DNA of 64,000 nucleotides from Clostridium_AM sp900759715 (GCA_900759715.1 CAAEXF010000109.1:62001-126000), one strand, 5' to 3'; positions 52,681-61,979 are shown, counted from the stretch's first letter. A program made the numbers and translations. The notes: a model not told the origin generated them from the letters alone.

Positions 52681-53778
52681 ATGAAGTGTCCAAGTGGAGG
52701 AAGCATTCAATCATATATTGACGGCGAACTTAATGATGTTGAAATGAAAGAGATAGAAATGCATCTTTTTGAATGTGAAAAATGCAAGGAAATTTATAAA
52801 GAATTAAACTCTGTAAACAGTTTCGCTATGGGAAAGCTTCAGGATTATAAGAAAGAGTTTGATATAAATAGTATAAAAACAGGAAATATGAATATTGAAG
52901 TAAAGAATAAAAAAGGAGCGTTTAAAGATATGAAGAAATATAAAAAAATAGCAACAGCTGCCTGCGCAGCTCTTGTACTAACTACTTGTGTTACGGTGGA
53001 GCCTATAAGAGCATCAGTTATTAATGCAGTTTCAATTTTTAGAGCAAATGATATTAAAAGTGTAAATATTTCATTAGATGATATTAAAAAGCTTGAAAAA
53101 GCACTTGAAGATCATAAGACAGATATTAATATTGATAAAATAGGTAAAGTTAATTTCCAAGGCGGCGAAGAAAAAACTGTAACTATGGAGGAAGCAAAAA
53201 AGACATTACCATTCACAATATCAGTTCCTAAAAATATACCGGAGAAAAATACAGAGAGTATTGTTATAAATGCACCTTCAAAAATTGATTTTACTCTAAA
53301 CGTAGAAAATGTTAATCAACTTCTTAAATCTTTAGGAGGAAAAAAGGTATTTCCTAAAGATTTAGATGGAAAAACTTTTTCTCTAAACATGGCTGGAACA
53401 TTAAATATTAGATATAAAGATGCCGCAAATGACAAATATATAAACGTAACAGAAAGCAAAGTACCAGAAATTATTGCACCTGCGGAGGCAAATGTTGATG
53501 AAATATTCAATGCTCTTTCAGAGCTTTCTGTATTGCCACCAGAGATGCAAAAACAGTTGAAATCCATGAAGGACTGGAAGAGTACTTTATATGTTCCTAA
53601 CGTAGGAAATCAGCTTGAAGAATTAAATATTGATGGAATGAAAGCAGTTGGATGCTTTGAAAATAATAACGGGAACAAATTTTCTTCCATTTTAATTCTT
53701 AAGGATAGTGTTTTAGTTAATATTAATGGTAATGTAGATAAAAATGAAATACTTGAAATTGCAAAATCTATGAGGTGA
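52681..53778 (+). CDS. Zinc-finger (ZAS/zf-HC2) membrane anti-sigma factor (pair 5)
   Basis: The 365-residue protein has an N-terminal ZAS domain with C3, H28, C32 and C35 (MHLFECEKC), a transmembrane helix at about 88-105 and an extracellular domain of about 255 residues (TLPFTISVPKNIPE; SSILILKDSVLVNI near the end). This zinc-binding class holds the sigma factor and releases it on redox or envelope signals. It differs from the DUF4179 pairs. It starts two bases after the sigma stop. Confidence 0.9.
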   Translation: MKCPSGGSIQSYIDGELNDVEMKEIEMHLFECEKCKEIYKELNSVNSFAMGKLQDYKKEFDINSIKTGNMNIEVKNKKGAFKDMKKYKKIATAACAALVLTTCVTVEPIRASVINAVSIFRANDIKSVNISLDDIKKLEKALEDHKTDINIDKIGKVNFQGGEEKTVTMEEAKKTLPFTISVPKNIPEKNTESIVINAPSKIDFTLNVENVNQLLKSLGGKKVFPKDLDGKTFSLNMAGTLNIRYKDAANDKYINVTESKVPEIIAPAEANVDEIFNALSELSVLPPEMQKQLKSMKDWKSTLYVPNVGNQLEELNIDGMKAVGCFENNNGNKFSSILILKDSVLVNINGNVDKNEILEIAKSMR

Positions 53779-53783
53779 TATTA

Positions 53784-54689
53784 TTGGTAATTGAAACAGA
53801 AAATCTTTCTAAAATATATGAAAACAGTAAGGGCTGCAGAGATATAAACATCTCTGTACCCCAAGGTGAAATTTATGGATTTTTAGGTCCTAATGGTGCT
53901 GGGAAAAGTACCTTTATAAAAACTATTGTAGGATTATTGTTTCCTACTTCAGGGACTGCACGTATACTAGGCAGACCTATTGGAGATATTGAAGCAAAGA
54001 AAAAAATAGGATATTTACCTGAACTTTTTAAATATCAGGAATGGATGACAGGATTAGACCTCCTGTCCTTCCACTCCTCATTATATAAGCTTGATAAGAG
54101 AGCTGCTTCTATAAAAATAGAAGAAGTCCTTGAAATTGTTAATCTAAAAGGCGCTGAAAAAAATAAAATAGGTACCTATAGTAAAGGAATGCAGCAGCGA
54201 ATAGGCATTGCCAGTGCCCTTCTTTGTGACCCAGAGCTTCTCTTTTTAGATGAGCCTACTTCTGCCCTAGACCCTATAGGAAGAAAAGAAGTTAGAGATA
54301 TTATGTTGGAATTAAAAAACATGGGGAAAACTGTATTTTTAAATAGTCATCTTTTAAGTGAAGTAGAGATGGTTTGCGATAGTGCTGCTATTATTAGTAA
54401 AGGAACTATTATAAAACAAGGGAAAATGACTGATCTCTTAGAAGGAGACACTGCTTTAGATATTCATGTAGAGGATATAAACAATGAAATTTTAAATAAG
54501 CTTGAAAAGATTGATGAAGATGTAATTTTTGATGGAAAAAACATTAAAATGCATGTAAAGGAAAATCATGAAATACATGACATCGCTTCATTAATTATAG
54601 CTGGCGGTGGAAAGCTCTATGGCCTTACCCCCCACAGAAATAGTCTTGAAGAGCTATTTATAAAGCTTGTTGAAAGGGGGCAAGAGTAA
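53784..54689 (+). CDS. ABC transporter ATP-binding protein
   Basis: The product of about 301 residues has Walker A GPNGAGKST near 37, Q-loop LPELFKY, signature YSKGMQQR near 136, Walker B LLFLDEPTSALD and H-loop NSHLL. I chose TTG 53784, nine bases after GAGGTGATA; GTG at 53775 is another possibility. It follows the anti-sigma gene by six bases and precedes the permease with a one-base overlap. Together they may export a lipid or antimicrobial. Confidence 0.88.
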   Translation: MVIETENLSKIYENSKGCRDINISVPQGEIYGFLGPNGAGKSTFIKTIVGLLFPTSGTARILGRPIGDIEAKKKIGYLPELFKYQEWMTGLDLLSFHSSLYKLDKRAASIKIEEVLEIVNLKGAEKNKIGTYSKGMQQRIGIASALLCDPELLFLDEPTSALDPIGRKEVRDIMLELKNMGKTVFLNSHLLSEVEMVCDSAAIISKGTIIKQGKMTDLLEGDTALDIHVEDINNEILNKLEKIDEDVIFDGKNIKMHVKENHEIHDIASLIIAGGGKLYGLTPHRNSLEELFIKLVERGQE

Positions 54690-55540
54690 TGTTTGCCATT
54701 GCACTCTCCACTTTTAAAGAAATCTACAGGAAGAGAATTTTTCATTTTATAGGCATATTAACTATATTATATCTTATTCTTTTAACCATTATTTTTAAAT
54801 TTATGGGTAAGAATCTCGCTCAAAATAATGGTATGATAAATATGGTTGTAGATCTTTCTTCTACTATTTCTATAGTTGGTTTTTATTTTTCCAGCATGCT
54901 TTTAGCCTTTCTAACGGTAATGCTGTCCATAGGAATAGTTTCCTCTGAATTAGAAAGTGGGACAATTTTGACCATTTTAACAAAGCCAATTAAAAGAATA
55001 GAATATATACTAGGAAAATACCTAGGCACAGCTATTCTTATTATTTTATACAGTGCTATTCTTTACATAGCAGTAATCATTATTTCTACCGTAAGTAAAA
55101 TATCTATTGTAGAAACTTTTGGAGTAGCAGCACTGGCTAAAGGATTTTTGTTTTTTATTCTTCAGCCTTTAACCATATTGGCACTAGCTCTTTATGGAAG
55201 TACTAAATTCAAGACCTTAAATAATGGAATATTAATAATAGCTATATATATACTTGGAACAATTGGTGGGGTAATCGAGCAGGCAGGAGCGCTTACTAAT
55301 AATGCTTCCCTTTCCACCATTGGAATAATTTCAAGTTTAATTTCTCCCTTTGAAGTAATATATAGAAAAATGATCTCGACTATCTTTACATCCTTAGGCT
55401 CCTTTAATTTCCTTATGGGCTTTGGTATGCCAGGAAATTCAACCACACCAAGTGTATGGATGATCGTTTATGTATGTGTATATTTAGTGTTTTTTATATT
55501 TATGAGTATCAAGGTATTTGATAAGAAGGACATTGGATAG
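54689..55540 (+). CDS. ABC-2-type transporter permease
   Basis: The 283-residue protein has about six hydrophobic segments and begins FAIALSTFKEIYRKRIFHFIG. The phrase GIVSSELESGTILTILTKPIKR near 91 is typical of ABC-2 permeases. It overlaps the ATPase stop by one base and ends before a strong terminator. It forms the membrane part of the sigma-pair-5 transporter. Confidence 0.85.
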   Translation: MFAIALSTFKEIYRKRIFHFIGILTILYLILLTIIFKFMGKNLAQNNGMINMVVDLSSTISIVGFYFSSMLLAFLTVMLSIGIVSSELESGTILTILTKPIKRIEYILGKYLGTAILIILYSAILYIAVIIISTVSKISIVETFGVAALAKGFLFFILQPLTILALALYGSTKFKTLNNGILIIAIYILGTIGGVIEQAGALTNNASLSTIGIISSLISPFEVIYRKMISTIFTSLGSFNFLMGFGMPGNSTTPSVWMIVYVCVYLVFFIFMSIKVFDKKDIG

Positions 55541-55559
55541 GTTTTAGATAATGCAAAGC

Positions 55560-55610
55560 ACTTAAGAAAAGCATCACCACTTAATGGAAGTGGCGATGCT
55601 TTTCTTAAGT
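55560..55610 (+). terminator. Terminator after sigma operon 5
   Basis: ACTTAAGAAAAGCATC pairs with GATGCTTTTCTTAAGT, with CCACTT/AAGTGG extending the stem. It is a 22-bp stem with a five-base loop. Confidence 0.85.
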
Positions 55611-55675
55611 TAAACCTCTGTAATCTTTTTAACAACCAATATAAATTATTTTTTTTATCAATTCAAACTCTAAAA

Positions 55676-57121
55676 TTAATTGTTATTTACCGGTGTGTCG
55701 TTAGTACCGTCTAGCTTAATTTTATAAGGAACTGATGGTGCTTCATCAAAAATGCGATTATAGTATATCCACCCATAAGTCACTTTTGGATAATATCCGT
55801 ACACATCTGCTATTTTACTAATTCCACTGCCATCTATTTTAATTTTTGATAGAGAATGTTTATCAGGAGTAAAATAATAAATCCAATCTTCTGATATATC
55901 GAATCCATCTGGATATACATCTGCAATATAAGTTTTGTCACCTCCATCTAGGTTCATTTTATATAGCTGATTAGAGGAAGTTGTAAAATATATGCTATCT
56001 TTATATATCTTAAAGTTTACTACTTGAGTTGATTGGTCAGATATTTGGATTCTATCAGAACCTTTAAGTTTAGTTTTATATATTCTACACTGACCTTCAG
56101 CTGATTGCTCTAATTCATAAATATAATCTCCCGCAGCATCTGAAGAAATTATTGTATTCATTGGTAATACAATTTGAACTAATATATCATCAACTACTCC
56201 AGTTCCCCCTAATATGTTAGCGGTTTTAAATGATGTTAGTCTTGATGATAAGAAGTTTCCGGTGGATACTCCAGAATATTGGCTTACCAATATAACTGCT
56301 GATGAATTCTTTGCAGCTAGAGCTGAGCCCGCTAAAGCATCCGGGAAATTTTCACCGTTAGATAAATAAATATTGTTAAAATGGAGCTCATTTTCAAATT
56401 TCTTTAATACTGCAATATTTGTATCATATCTACTATCCCCATATAATCTTTCAGCATTAGGCAGCGTATTAAAAATGTTATCACTTACTACATCATTCCC
56501 ACCAATTACATATGTTTTATTTATCTTTTTATCTTTTATATACTTAGCAACACTACTAGGTAAATTTTCTCCTGATGTGAGTATTATAGGCATACCTTTT
56601 TGTGCTGCAATTGGTGCCATTGACATTGCATCCGGAAAGTTTTCTCCTGAAGCTATCGCTAGTTCACCATTAAAACCAAGCTGTTCAGCAACTTTAACTG
56701 CAGTTTCATATCTATCTTGTCCATAAAGACGTGTAGCTTCAATATTTACTTGTGAAAGTCTTTTTTCTACACTACTAGGTACAACTGCTGTTCCACCTAT
56801 GATAAATACCTTTTTTACATTTAATCTTTTTAGTTCACTCTCTACCTTACTATCAATACCATTTCCTGAGTTTAGCAATATAGGTGCATTATATTTTTTG
56901 GCAAGTGGAGCAGCACTTAAGGCATCTGGAAAATTTTCTCCATTAGCTATAATAGCGTATTCTGAGCCATCAGACCAACCACTTTTAGAAATTTCAATGG
57001 CAGTATCATATCTGTCACTCCCCCAAATACGGTGAATCTCAGCTGCAGCCATTACCTTAGTTGCAGTAAAAAATGTTATACCTACAGCACATAGCATAAG
57101 TATTAATTTATTTTTTATCAT
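55676..57121 (-). CDS. CWB2 cell-wall-binding surface protein with DUF5050-like domain
   Basis: The 481-residue protein has a signal peptide (1-26, ending VMAA), three CWB2 modules at about 28-325 (each with RxxGxDRYxTA, then GENFPDAL and IIGG motifs: RIWGSDRYDTA, RLYGQDRYETA, RLYGDSRYDTN) and a C-terminal DUF5050-like beta-propeller-type region (YIYELEQSAEGQCRIYKTKLKG; LYKMNLDGGDKTYI). CWB2 attaches it to the polyanionic wall polymer. It starts at ATG 57121 and its ribosome site is TGGAGGTATTAAG. Confidence 0.92.
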   Translation of the reverse strand: MIKNKLILMLCAVGITFFTATKVMAAAEIHRIWGSDRYDTAIEISKSGWSDGSEYAIIANGENFPDALSAAPLAKKYNAPILLNSGNGIDSKVESELKRLNVKKVFIIGGTAVVPSSVEKRLSQVNIEATRLYGQDRYETAVKVAEQLGFNGELAIASGENFPDAMSMAPIAAQKGMPIILTSGENLPSSVAKYIKDKKINKTYVIGGNDVVSDNIFNTLPNAERLYGDSRYDTNIAVLKKFENELHFNNIYLSNGENFPDALAGSALAAKNSSAVILVSQYSGVSTGNFLSSRLTSFKTANILGGTGVVDDILVQIVLPMNTIISSDAAGDYIYELEQSAEGQCRIYKTKLKGSDRIQISDQSTQVVNFKIYKDSIYFTTSSNQLYKMNLDGGDKTYIADVYPDGFDISEDWIYYFTPDKHSLSKIKIDGSGISKIADVYGYYPKVTYGWIYYNRIFDEAPSVPYKIKLDGTNDTPVNNN

Positions 57122-57334
57122 CTTAATACCTCCATTTATTTATATAAATATCCCTTTGTAATATTGTTACTTTTATTTTGTACTCGCTTCAGTACTCTCC
57201 TTTTCTAAACAGTAATATTTTATCATTAAATTACCTATAATTCCATACATCTATAATTTTAACAACTAATCTAAAATTCCTCTTAGTTTTGTATTTTTAA
57301 TTAATGAAATTTGAATTAAATCCTTATGTAAAAA

Positions 57335-57367
57335 AGCGGCTGTATCCTTTTTCTGAATACAACCGCT
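57335..57367 (-). terminator. Terminator after the RsiV-like gene
   Basis: On the minus strand AGCGGTTGTATTC pairs with GATACAGCCGCT and is followed by TTTTTA. It lies ten bases after the stop codon of the gene at 57378. Confidence 0.8.
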
Positions 57368-57377
57368 AATTTATTAT

Positions 57378-58280
57378 TTATTTAATATATTCATTACCGA
57401 CCAAAATATCAGATATTACCTCCGTTGGAATTACAAATTCTACAACGCCCATATATCCAGGAGCCACCTCATATTTATTAAAGGAAATTACCAATTTACC
57501 TTCTGCATTGATATAGAAACTTTGATTTTCTGATATTTTATCAAAAATCTCCATATTTTTCCCACCACCGCCATTAGCAACCCAATAAACTTTATTGGAA
57601 TCTGACTGCACCTGTTCTTTCATTTGCTTTTTTATGTTCTCGCTTATGACTTCTACATAGCGGTTGTCTTTAAATAAGCTTGGCAGGGTTATTAAAACTT
57701 CTTTTTTCTTATCAATGGTATCGTACTTAAATGTTGTTGATGAAGAACCTACAGTATTTACAACATAACGTCCCACAGATAATAGCTTATCTGTATCCGT
57801 TTTTACAACATATCCGCTATTTACCCCTAAATGACCATCACCTTTTTTCTTCAAATCTTCCATGTCAGCCATAAAATCTTCATATAGCTTTTTATTTTCA
57901 GTAAGGTATTTTTCATTTAAGCTATTTTCTAACTCCTTATTTTTCAAGCCTTGTATAGCAGGTGTTTTTATATCGACTTTGTGTTTATCTTCATTTACAG
58001 CATATTCTTTAAAGGTCAACACTTTAACAATACTGCCTACTATAGGTGTTTTTGATAGCGTTGCTGCAAATGCTGGACTACTATTAACCCCTACTGTAAG
58101 CATGCCTACAAATACAGCTACCGAAGCGGCTACAGTACCTAGTCTTTTAAATATATCTTTTCTTTTCGTACTGTGCACACCGTTATCTTTTAACGTCTTT
58201 CTTACTAAAAAGTCCAGCTCTTTTGGAATAGGTGTTTCTTCATAATTCTTTTTAAGTTGATGTAAACTTTTATTTTCCAT
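57378..58280 (-). CDS. rsiV: RsiV-like anti-sigma factor (pair 6)
   Basis: The 300-residue protein has a cytoplasmic tail, a transmembrane helix at about 47-67 and an extracellular DUF3298/DUF4163-type domain ending FYINAEGKLVISFNKYEVAPGYMGVVEFVIP (quoted in parts: KLVISFNKYEVAPGYMG). That arrangement is the lysozyme-sensing RsiV. I chose ATG 58280 after GAGGAGGTTTAAC; the ribosome site lies in the end of the sigma gene, one base away. Site-1 cleavage after lysozyme binding is expected from the family. Confidence 0.85.
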   Translation of the reverse strand: MENKSLHQLKKNYEETPIPKELDFLVRKTLKDNGVHSTKRKDIFKRLGTVAASVAVFVGMLTVGVNSSPAFAATLSKTPIVGSIVKVLTFKEYAVNEDKHKVDIKTPAIQGLKNKELENSLNEKYLTENKKLYEDFMADMEDLKKKGDGHLGVNSGYVVKTDTDKLLSVGRYVVNTVGSSSTTFKYDTIDKKKEVLITLPSLFKDNRYVEVISENIKKQMKEQVQSDSNKVYWVANGGGGKNMEIFDKISENQSFYINAEGKLVISFNKYEVAPGYMGVVEFVIPTEVISDILVGNEYIK

Positions 58281-58281
58281 G

Positions 58282-58779
58282 TTAAACCTCCTCATAATTA
58301 TTCATTTTTATACGCAGCATTTCAAGAGACTTATATAAACGAGTTTTTACTGTATTGATATTTTCATTAAGAATTTCTGCAATCTCCTCTATCTTTAGGT
58401 CTTCAAAATATCTTAATATTATTAAAGTACGAAAGTTATCAGGCAGATTATTCAATGCTCTTTGCAGGTCAAAGTTTTCATACTCATCAACTGTTCCAGA
58501 GTCTAAGCTCATCAAAATCCCTTCTTCTACAATATCTATCTTTCCTTTTCTTCTCAGAAAATCTAGAGAAGTATTTACTAAGATCCTATAAAACCAAGTT
58601 TTTATGTAGTTTGGATCTTTTAGTGAGTCCATAGAGGAAATTGCTTTACATATAGATTCTTGGACAATATCCAAAGCATCATCAACGTTTTTCACATAAC
58701 TATATGCTAACCTATAGTGGTTTTCTTTATATTTAATAACATAATCTGCTATTTGTTCTTTCAAACAACTTTTGCCCAT
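58282..58779 (-). CDS. sigV: ECF sigma factor SigV-like (pair 6)
   Basis: The product of about 165 residues has region 2 (ADYVIKYKENHYRLAYSYVKNVDDALDIVQESICKAI, YIKTWFYRILVNTSLDFLRR) and region 4 (RTLIILRYFEDLKIEEIAEILNENINTVKTRLYKSLEMLRIKM). The sequence and its RsiV-like partner match SigV. I used ATG 58779; TTG at 58788 is closer to AGGAGG but spaced only two bases. SigV regulates lysozyme resistance through peptidoglycan O-acetylation and teichoic acid alanylation in related bacteria. Confidence 0.85.
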   Translation of the reverse strand: MGKSCLKEQIADYVIKYKENHYRLAYSYVKNVDDALDIVQESICKAISSMDSLKDPNYIKTWFYRILVNTSLDFLRRKGKIDIVEEGILMSLDSGTVDEYENFDLQRALNNLPDNFRTLIILRYFEDLKIEEIAEILNENINTVKTRLYKSLEMLRIKMNNYEEV

Positions 58780-58807
58780 TGGTACCAATGCCTCCTTTTT
58801 TTGTCTT

Positions 58808-58819
58808 AGATACGTATCT
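58808..58819. promoter_or_regulatory. Palindrome in the sigV leader
   Basis: AGATACGTATCT is a perfect 12-bp palindrome between the ECF promoter and the sigV ribosome site. It could be an operator or start-site structure; no factor is known. Confidence 0.4.
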
Positions 58820-58839
58820 TAACGGCTTTATACTTTATA

Positions 58840-58863
58840 GACGTTCATACAGCATAAAAAGTT
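58840..58863 (-). promoter_or_regulatory. ECF-type promoter of sigV
   Basis: On the minus strand AAC, 17 bp and CGTC (AACTTTTT ... CGTCTATAA) match the ECF consensus. It suggests that SigV drives its own operon. Confidence 0.65.
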
Positions 58864-58967
58864 TTTAATTCTTTCAAAATTAAATATGATCAGTCCAATC
58901 CTTAATATTCCCTAATTAGCATTATAGCAGACAATCAAAACAAGCTTTTTGGGGTTAATACACAAAA

Positions 58968-58999
58968 AGTTCAGAGCTCCATAATATCACTCTGAACTT
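58968..58999 (-). terminator. Terminator overlapping the end of the YihY gene
   Basis: On the minus strand GTTCAGAG pairs with CTCTGAAC around about 13 bases and is followed by TTTTTGTG. The stem begins inside the last codons of the YihY gene. Confidence 0.7.
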
Positions 59000-59835
59000 T
59001 TAAAAGTCTTTGAATATGCTATTTTTGTACTACTATTTTCATGGTATAGCGAAGCATTTACTTCTCCGCCTATTATAACAATAACAGCTACGAGAAAAAG
59101 CCAGGTGAGCAGGATAATTATAGCACCTATACTGCCATAAATAACTGAATAATTAGCAAAGTTATTTACATAATATGCAAAGGCAGCAGATACAAGTATA
59201 AGGTTAAGAGTTGCTAGTAGAGAGCCTGGCAAAACCTCCAGCCATGTAAGCCTTTTACATGGGGCATAACGGTAGAGAGCAGTAAAAATAAATATAGCAG
59301 TGGATATAACTATAAAATATCTGATAACTGCCCACAAAGTAATCAACTCATGGGAAAAGCCTAATTTATAAGCAGCATAGTTCCATATAATACGTCCTAA
59401 TATTAATAAAAACATCATAATAAGTATTATAAAAGCCATTCCAAGAGTACAAAGAATTGAAATAATCCTAACTTTAATAAAATTTCTTGACTCAGGAACT
59501 CCATAAGCTTTATTGAGGCCTTTTATAACTGCACTAAATCCAGCAGAAGCAGACCATATAGTAAGTATTAAACTAAAAGACATAAGTTGATTGTGCTTGG
59601 TAGTAATCACCTCAGAAATGGCATTACTTATAAGGTTGAAGGCACTTGCTGGCATAAGCCTGCTTAGAGCCACTAGAATTTCATTATTGCTCAAGGAAGT
59701 ATGCCCTATAAGAGTCATAAGAAAAATTATAAAAGGAAAGAAAGATAAAACTAAATTATATGCAAGCTGATACCCCAAAGCAGGAACATCATCATTATTG
59801 AATCTATAAATTAAATCTAATAATAGTCTCCTCAT
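58987..59835 (-). CDS. YihY/BrkB-family membrane protein
   Basis: The 282-residue protein belongs to the YihY/virulence factor BrkB family, with ALGYQLAYNLVLSFFPFIIFLMTLIG near 20, IWSASAGFSAVIKGLNKAYGVPESRNF and YGSIGAIIILLTWLFLVAVIVIIGGEVNA. It has six hydrophobic segments. It starts at ATG 59835 after GGGGACTGTTGTAAT. It was once called ribonuclease BN, which is not supported. The function is not known. Confidence 0.88.
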   Translation of the reverse strand: MRRLLLDLIYRFNNDDVPALGYQLAYNLVLSFFPFIIFLMTLIGHTSLSNNEILVALSRLMPASAFNLISNAISEVITTKHNQLMSFSLILTIWSASAGFSAVIKGLNKAYGVPESRNFIKVRIISILCTLGMAFIILIMMFLLILGRIIWNYAAYKLGFSHELITLWAVIRYFIVISTAIFIFTALYRYAPCKRLTWLEVLPGSLLATLNLILVSAAFAYYVNNFANYSVIYGSIGAIIILLTWLFLVAVIVIIGGEVNASLYHENSSTKIAYSKTFKSSE

Positions 59836-59886
59836 ATTACAACAGTCCCCTACAATATTCTTTCTATTATATTGTGCATATTCCTA

Positions 59887-60537
59887 TTATATGCCAGCTT
59901 GGCTAACAAATACTGCAAGCTCAGTTCTACTATTTAGCTCTAGTTTCTCAAGTATTCTTGTAACATAATTCTTTACTGTTCCCTCTGTTAAAAAGAGAAT
60001 CTTGCAAATATCTTTGTTACTCTTACCCTGGGCAACTAGTTTTGCAACATCCATCTCTCTTGGTGTAAGTATATCTAATTTATACTTTAGCTTATCAAAA
60101 CTTTGCTTTTCGTCAGTAATTGAATTAAAAGCTTTAACTACCTTTACTGTTACCTCAGGGTCAAGTAGCATAGCTCCATTGTAAACTGATTTTATTGCTT
60201 TGATTATATACTCTGACCCAGCATCCTTTAAGAGGTAGCCCTCTGCTCCATTCTTAATTGCTTTAAATATATACTCATCTTCATTAAAGGTTGTAAGGAT
60301 TATCACTTTTACATTTTTATATTTTTCTTTAATAATTTTAGTGGCTTCCACACCATTCATTATCGGCATTCTAACATCCATAAGAATTACATCTGGTTGT
60401 AACTTTTCTAGAAGCATAATTAGTTGTTTTCCGTTTTCTGCTTCTCCAAGTATGTTTATTTCTTCATACAAGCTTAAAATCATCTTTATTCCTTCTCTTA
60501 CTAGTTCCTGGTCATCAGCTACTATAACATTTATCAT
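59887..60537 (-). CDS. NarL/LuxR-family response regulator
   Basis: The product of about 216 residues has a receiver domain (VIVADDQELVREGI, phospho-acceptor in VILMDVRMPIMNGVEAT, LTTFNEDEYI, YLLKDA) and a LuxR-type helix-turn-helix: LTPREMDVAKLVAQGKSNKDICKILFLTEGTVKNYVTRILEKL. I chose ATG 60537 (MINVIVAD) after GGAGGAATTATAAAT. It starts three bases after the kinase stop, so the two are coupled. Confidence 0.9.
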   Translation of the reverse strand: MINVIVADDQELVREGIKMILSLYEEINILGEAENGKQLIMLLEKLQPDVILMDVRMPIMNGVEATKIIKEKYKNVKVIILTTFNEDEYIFKAIKNGAEGYLLKDAGSEYIIKAIKSVYNGAMLLDPEVTVKVVKAFNSITDEKQSFDKLKYKLDILTPREMDVAKLVAQGKSNKDICKILFLTEGTVKNYVTRILEKLELNSRTELAVFVSQAGI

Positions 60538-60539
60538 AT

Positions 60540-61709
60540 TTATAATTCCTCCACTAATATTGGAATGCATATATCTATACCAAAACCTAAGTTATCATTG
60601 CTAAAGTACTTCACTGATCCATTCAATGAAGTTACTCTATTTTCAATTCCAATTAACCCATTTGACTTTATGATTTTATTACAACCAACTCCATTATCAG
60701 TTAAAATAAGCCTTATACCTTTCTTTTCTCTTGTAATGCTTATATTGATTTCCGTTGCCTTTCCATGTTTTATACTATTAGTTATAGATTCCTGTATAGT
60801 TTTATACATAGAATTCTTAATAATTGAGCTTAGGTTATCCAGGTTTTCATCTGTATTAAAACTAATTTTTATATTATTAAGCATATGAAAATTATTAATT
60901 ATTTCCTCAACAGAACCATTAAAGTCTTTTATTTCTCGTTCTTCCTTAAGTAAATTAACAGCTTCTCTCAAGCTGCTAATGCTAGATTTTGCAATATCTT
61001 CAGACTTAGTTAATACCTCTTTCACTTTCTCAGGCTTTGTATCACATATCTTCTTGGCAAATTCAAGATGCATAATGAGAGCCATTAGAGAATGACCTAC
61101 TGAATCATGAAGTTCTTGAGCCATCATTGTTCTCTCCTTTGACGCAGTTAACTCTTCCACTTCCAATGTATATTGCTGAAGCTTTATATTCGCAAGCTGT
61201 AGCTTTTCATTTAATTTATTTACTTCTTCTTTTTCTGTTCGAATAATTTTTACAGAGTATGCTATGCTAGCTACAGCAAAATAACTTAATAGGGTGAGAC
61301 CTAAAATTGAAAGTCTATCCCAGTTGTTAGGTATTCCTATATCTAAAATTGATACTATTAAAAATAACAGTGAATGTACTAAAAATAGAGTTTTTAGCCT
61401 TACCCCTTTCAGTCCTAAAAGTTCTATTAAAGGTAGAAATATATAAGTATTAGTTCCAATTCCATTTATAAAATATTTTAATACTACAGTTCCACAAATA
61501 GTCAATAATAAGGAGGCATCATACATATACCCAGAACTTATAGTTAATTTAGTACTTCTAATATAGTCATTTATCATTAGTATAGTGCTAAAAACTAATA
61601 GCAGTATCATCGTAACAATCTTATTATGATATAAAAAATAAGTACGAATAAATATGGATATTAATAAAAAGTATTTAAAAACTACTAAGTACTTTCTAGA
61701 CACAGGCAT
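60540..61709 (-). CDS. Sensor histidine kinase, DesK/LiaS-type (HisKA_3)
   Basis: The 389-residue protein has about five N-terminal membrane segments (10-165), a coiled coil, the HisKA_3 box MMAQELHDSVGHSLMALIMHLEFAK with histidine near 203, and an HATPase domain (NSIKHGKATEINISI, LTDNGVGC, GLIGIENRV). The multi-span sensor recalls DesK-like kinases. It starts at ATG 61709 with no good site visible and pairs with the NarL-type regulator at 59887. No obvious target gene is next door. Confidence 0.88.
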   Translation of the reverse strand: MPVSRKYLVVFKYFLLISIFIRTYFLYHNKIVTMILLLVFSTILMINDYIRSTKLTISSGYMYDASLLLTICGTVVLKYFINGIGTNTYIFLPLIELLGLKGVRLKTLFLVHSLLFLIVSILDIGIPNNWDRLSILGLTLLSYFAVASIAYSVKIIRTEKEEVNKLNEKLQLANIKLQQYTLEVEELTASKERTMMAQELHDSVGHSLMALIMHLEFAKKICDTKPEKVKEVLTKSEDIAKSSISSLREAVNLLKEEREIKDFNGSVEEIINNFHMLNNIKISFNTDENLDNLSSIIKNSMYKTIQESITNSIKHGKATEINISITREKKGIRLILTDNGVGCNKIIKSNGLIGIENRVTSLNGSVKYFSNDNLGFGIDICIPILVEEL

Positions 61710-61726
61710 TCTTATAACCTCACTTC

Positions 61727-61752
61727 ATCTGATTCAAGTTTCACTTCATAAT
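61727..61752. repeat. Right-end fragment of the dispersed element
   Basis: catctgattcaagtttcact plus tcataa matches the right end of the element at 5079-5241 (catctgattcaagtttccact). The left part is missing. It lies just upstream of the HisKA_3 kinase gene. Confidence 0.55.
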
Positions 61753-61913
61753 AAACGTCCTTTTTTTACATTATAGCATTGTACATACGTTAGGCAATAT
61801 ATTACTTAAGTCATATATTATTTGATAACTAAGGTAACTACAAATATAGCTAGTTCTATATTAATATTTACTCATGGCAAATAAATTTTAAAAATGTTCA
61901 TGAGGTGAAAGAT

Positions 61914-61979
61914 ATGAATAATTTACAACTGGCAAACTTATCCCAATTAGGTATGGACTCTATATTTGCAGCAGCGTAG
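61914..61979 (+). CDS. Small peptide of 21 residues upstream of the ICMT-like gene
   Basis: ATG 61914 follows GAGGTGAAAGAT. The peptide begins MNNLQLANLSQLGMD and ends SIFAAA, hydrophobic at the end. No terminator separates it from the methyltransferase gene 71 bp downstream, so it could be a leader peptide or a co-expressed small protein. A TTGATA-N17-TATAGC promoter candidate is upstream. I do not recognise it. Confidence 0.4.
   Translation: MNNLQLANLSQLGMDSIFAAA

Noticed and set aside
58987..59835. Annotation of the YihY protein as ribonuclease BN.
   Set aside because: That name came from an early misassignment of the rbn gene; the sequence is a multi-span membrane protein without nuclease motifs.
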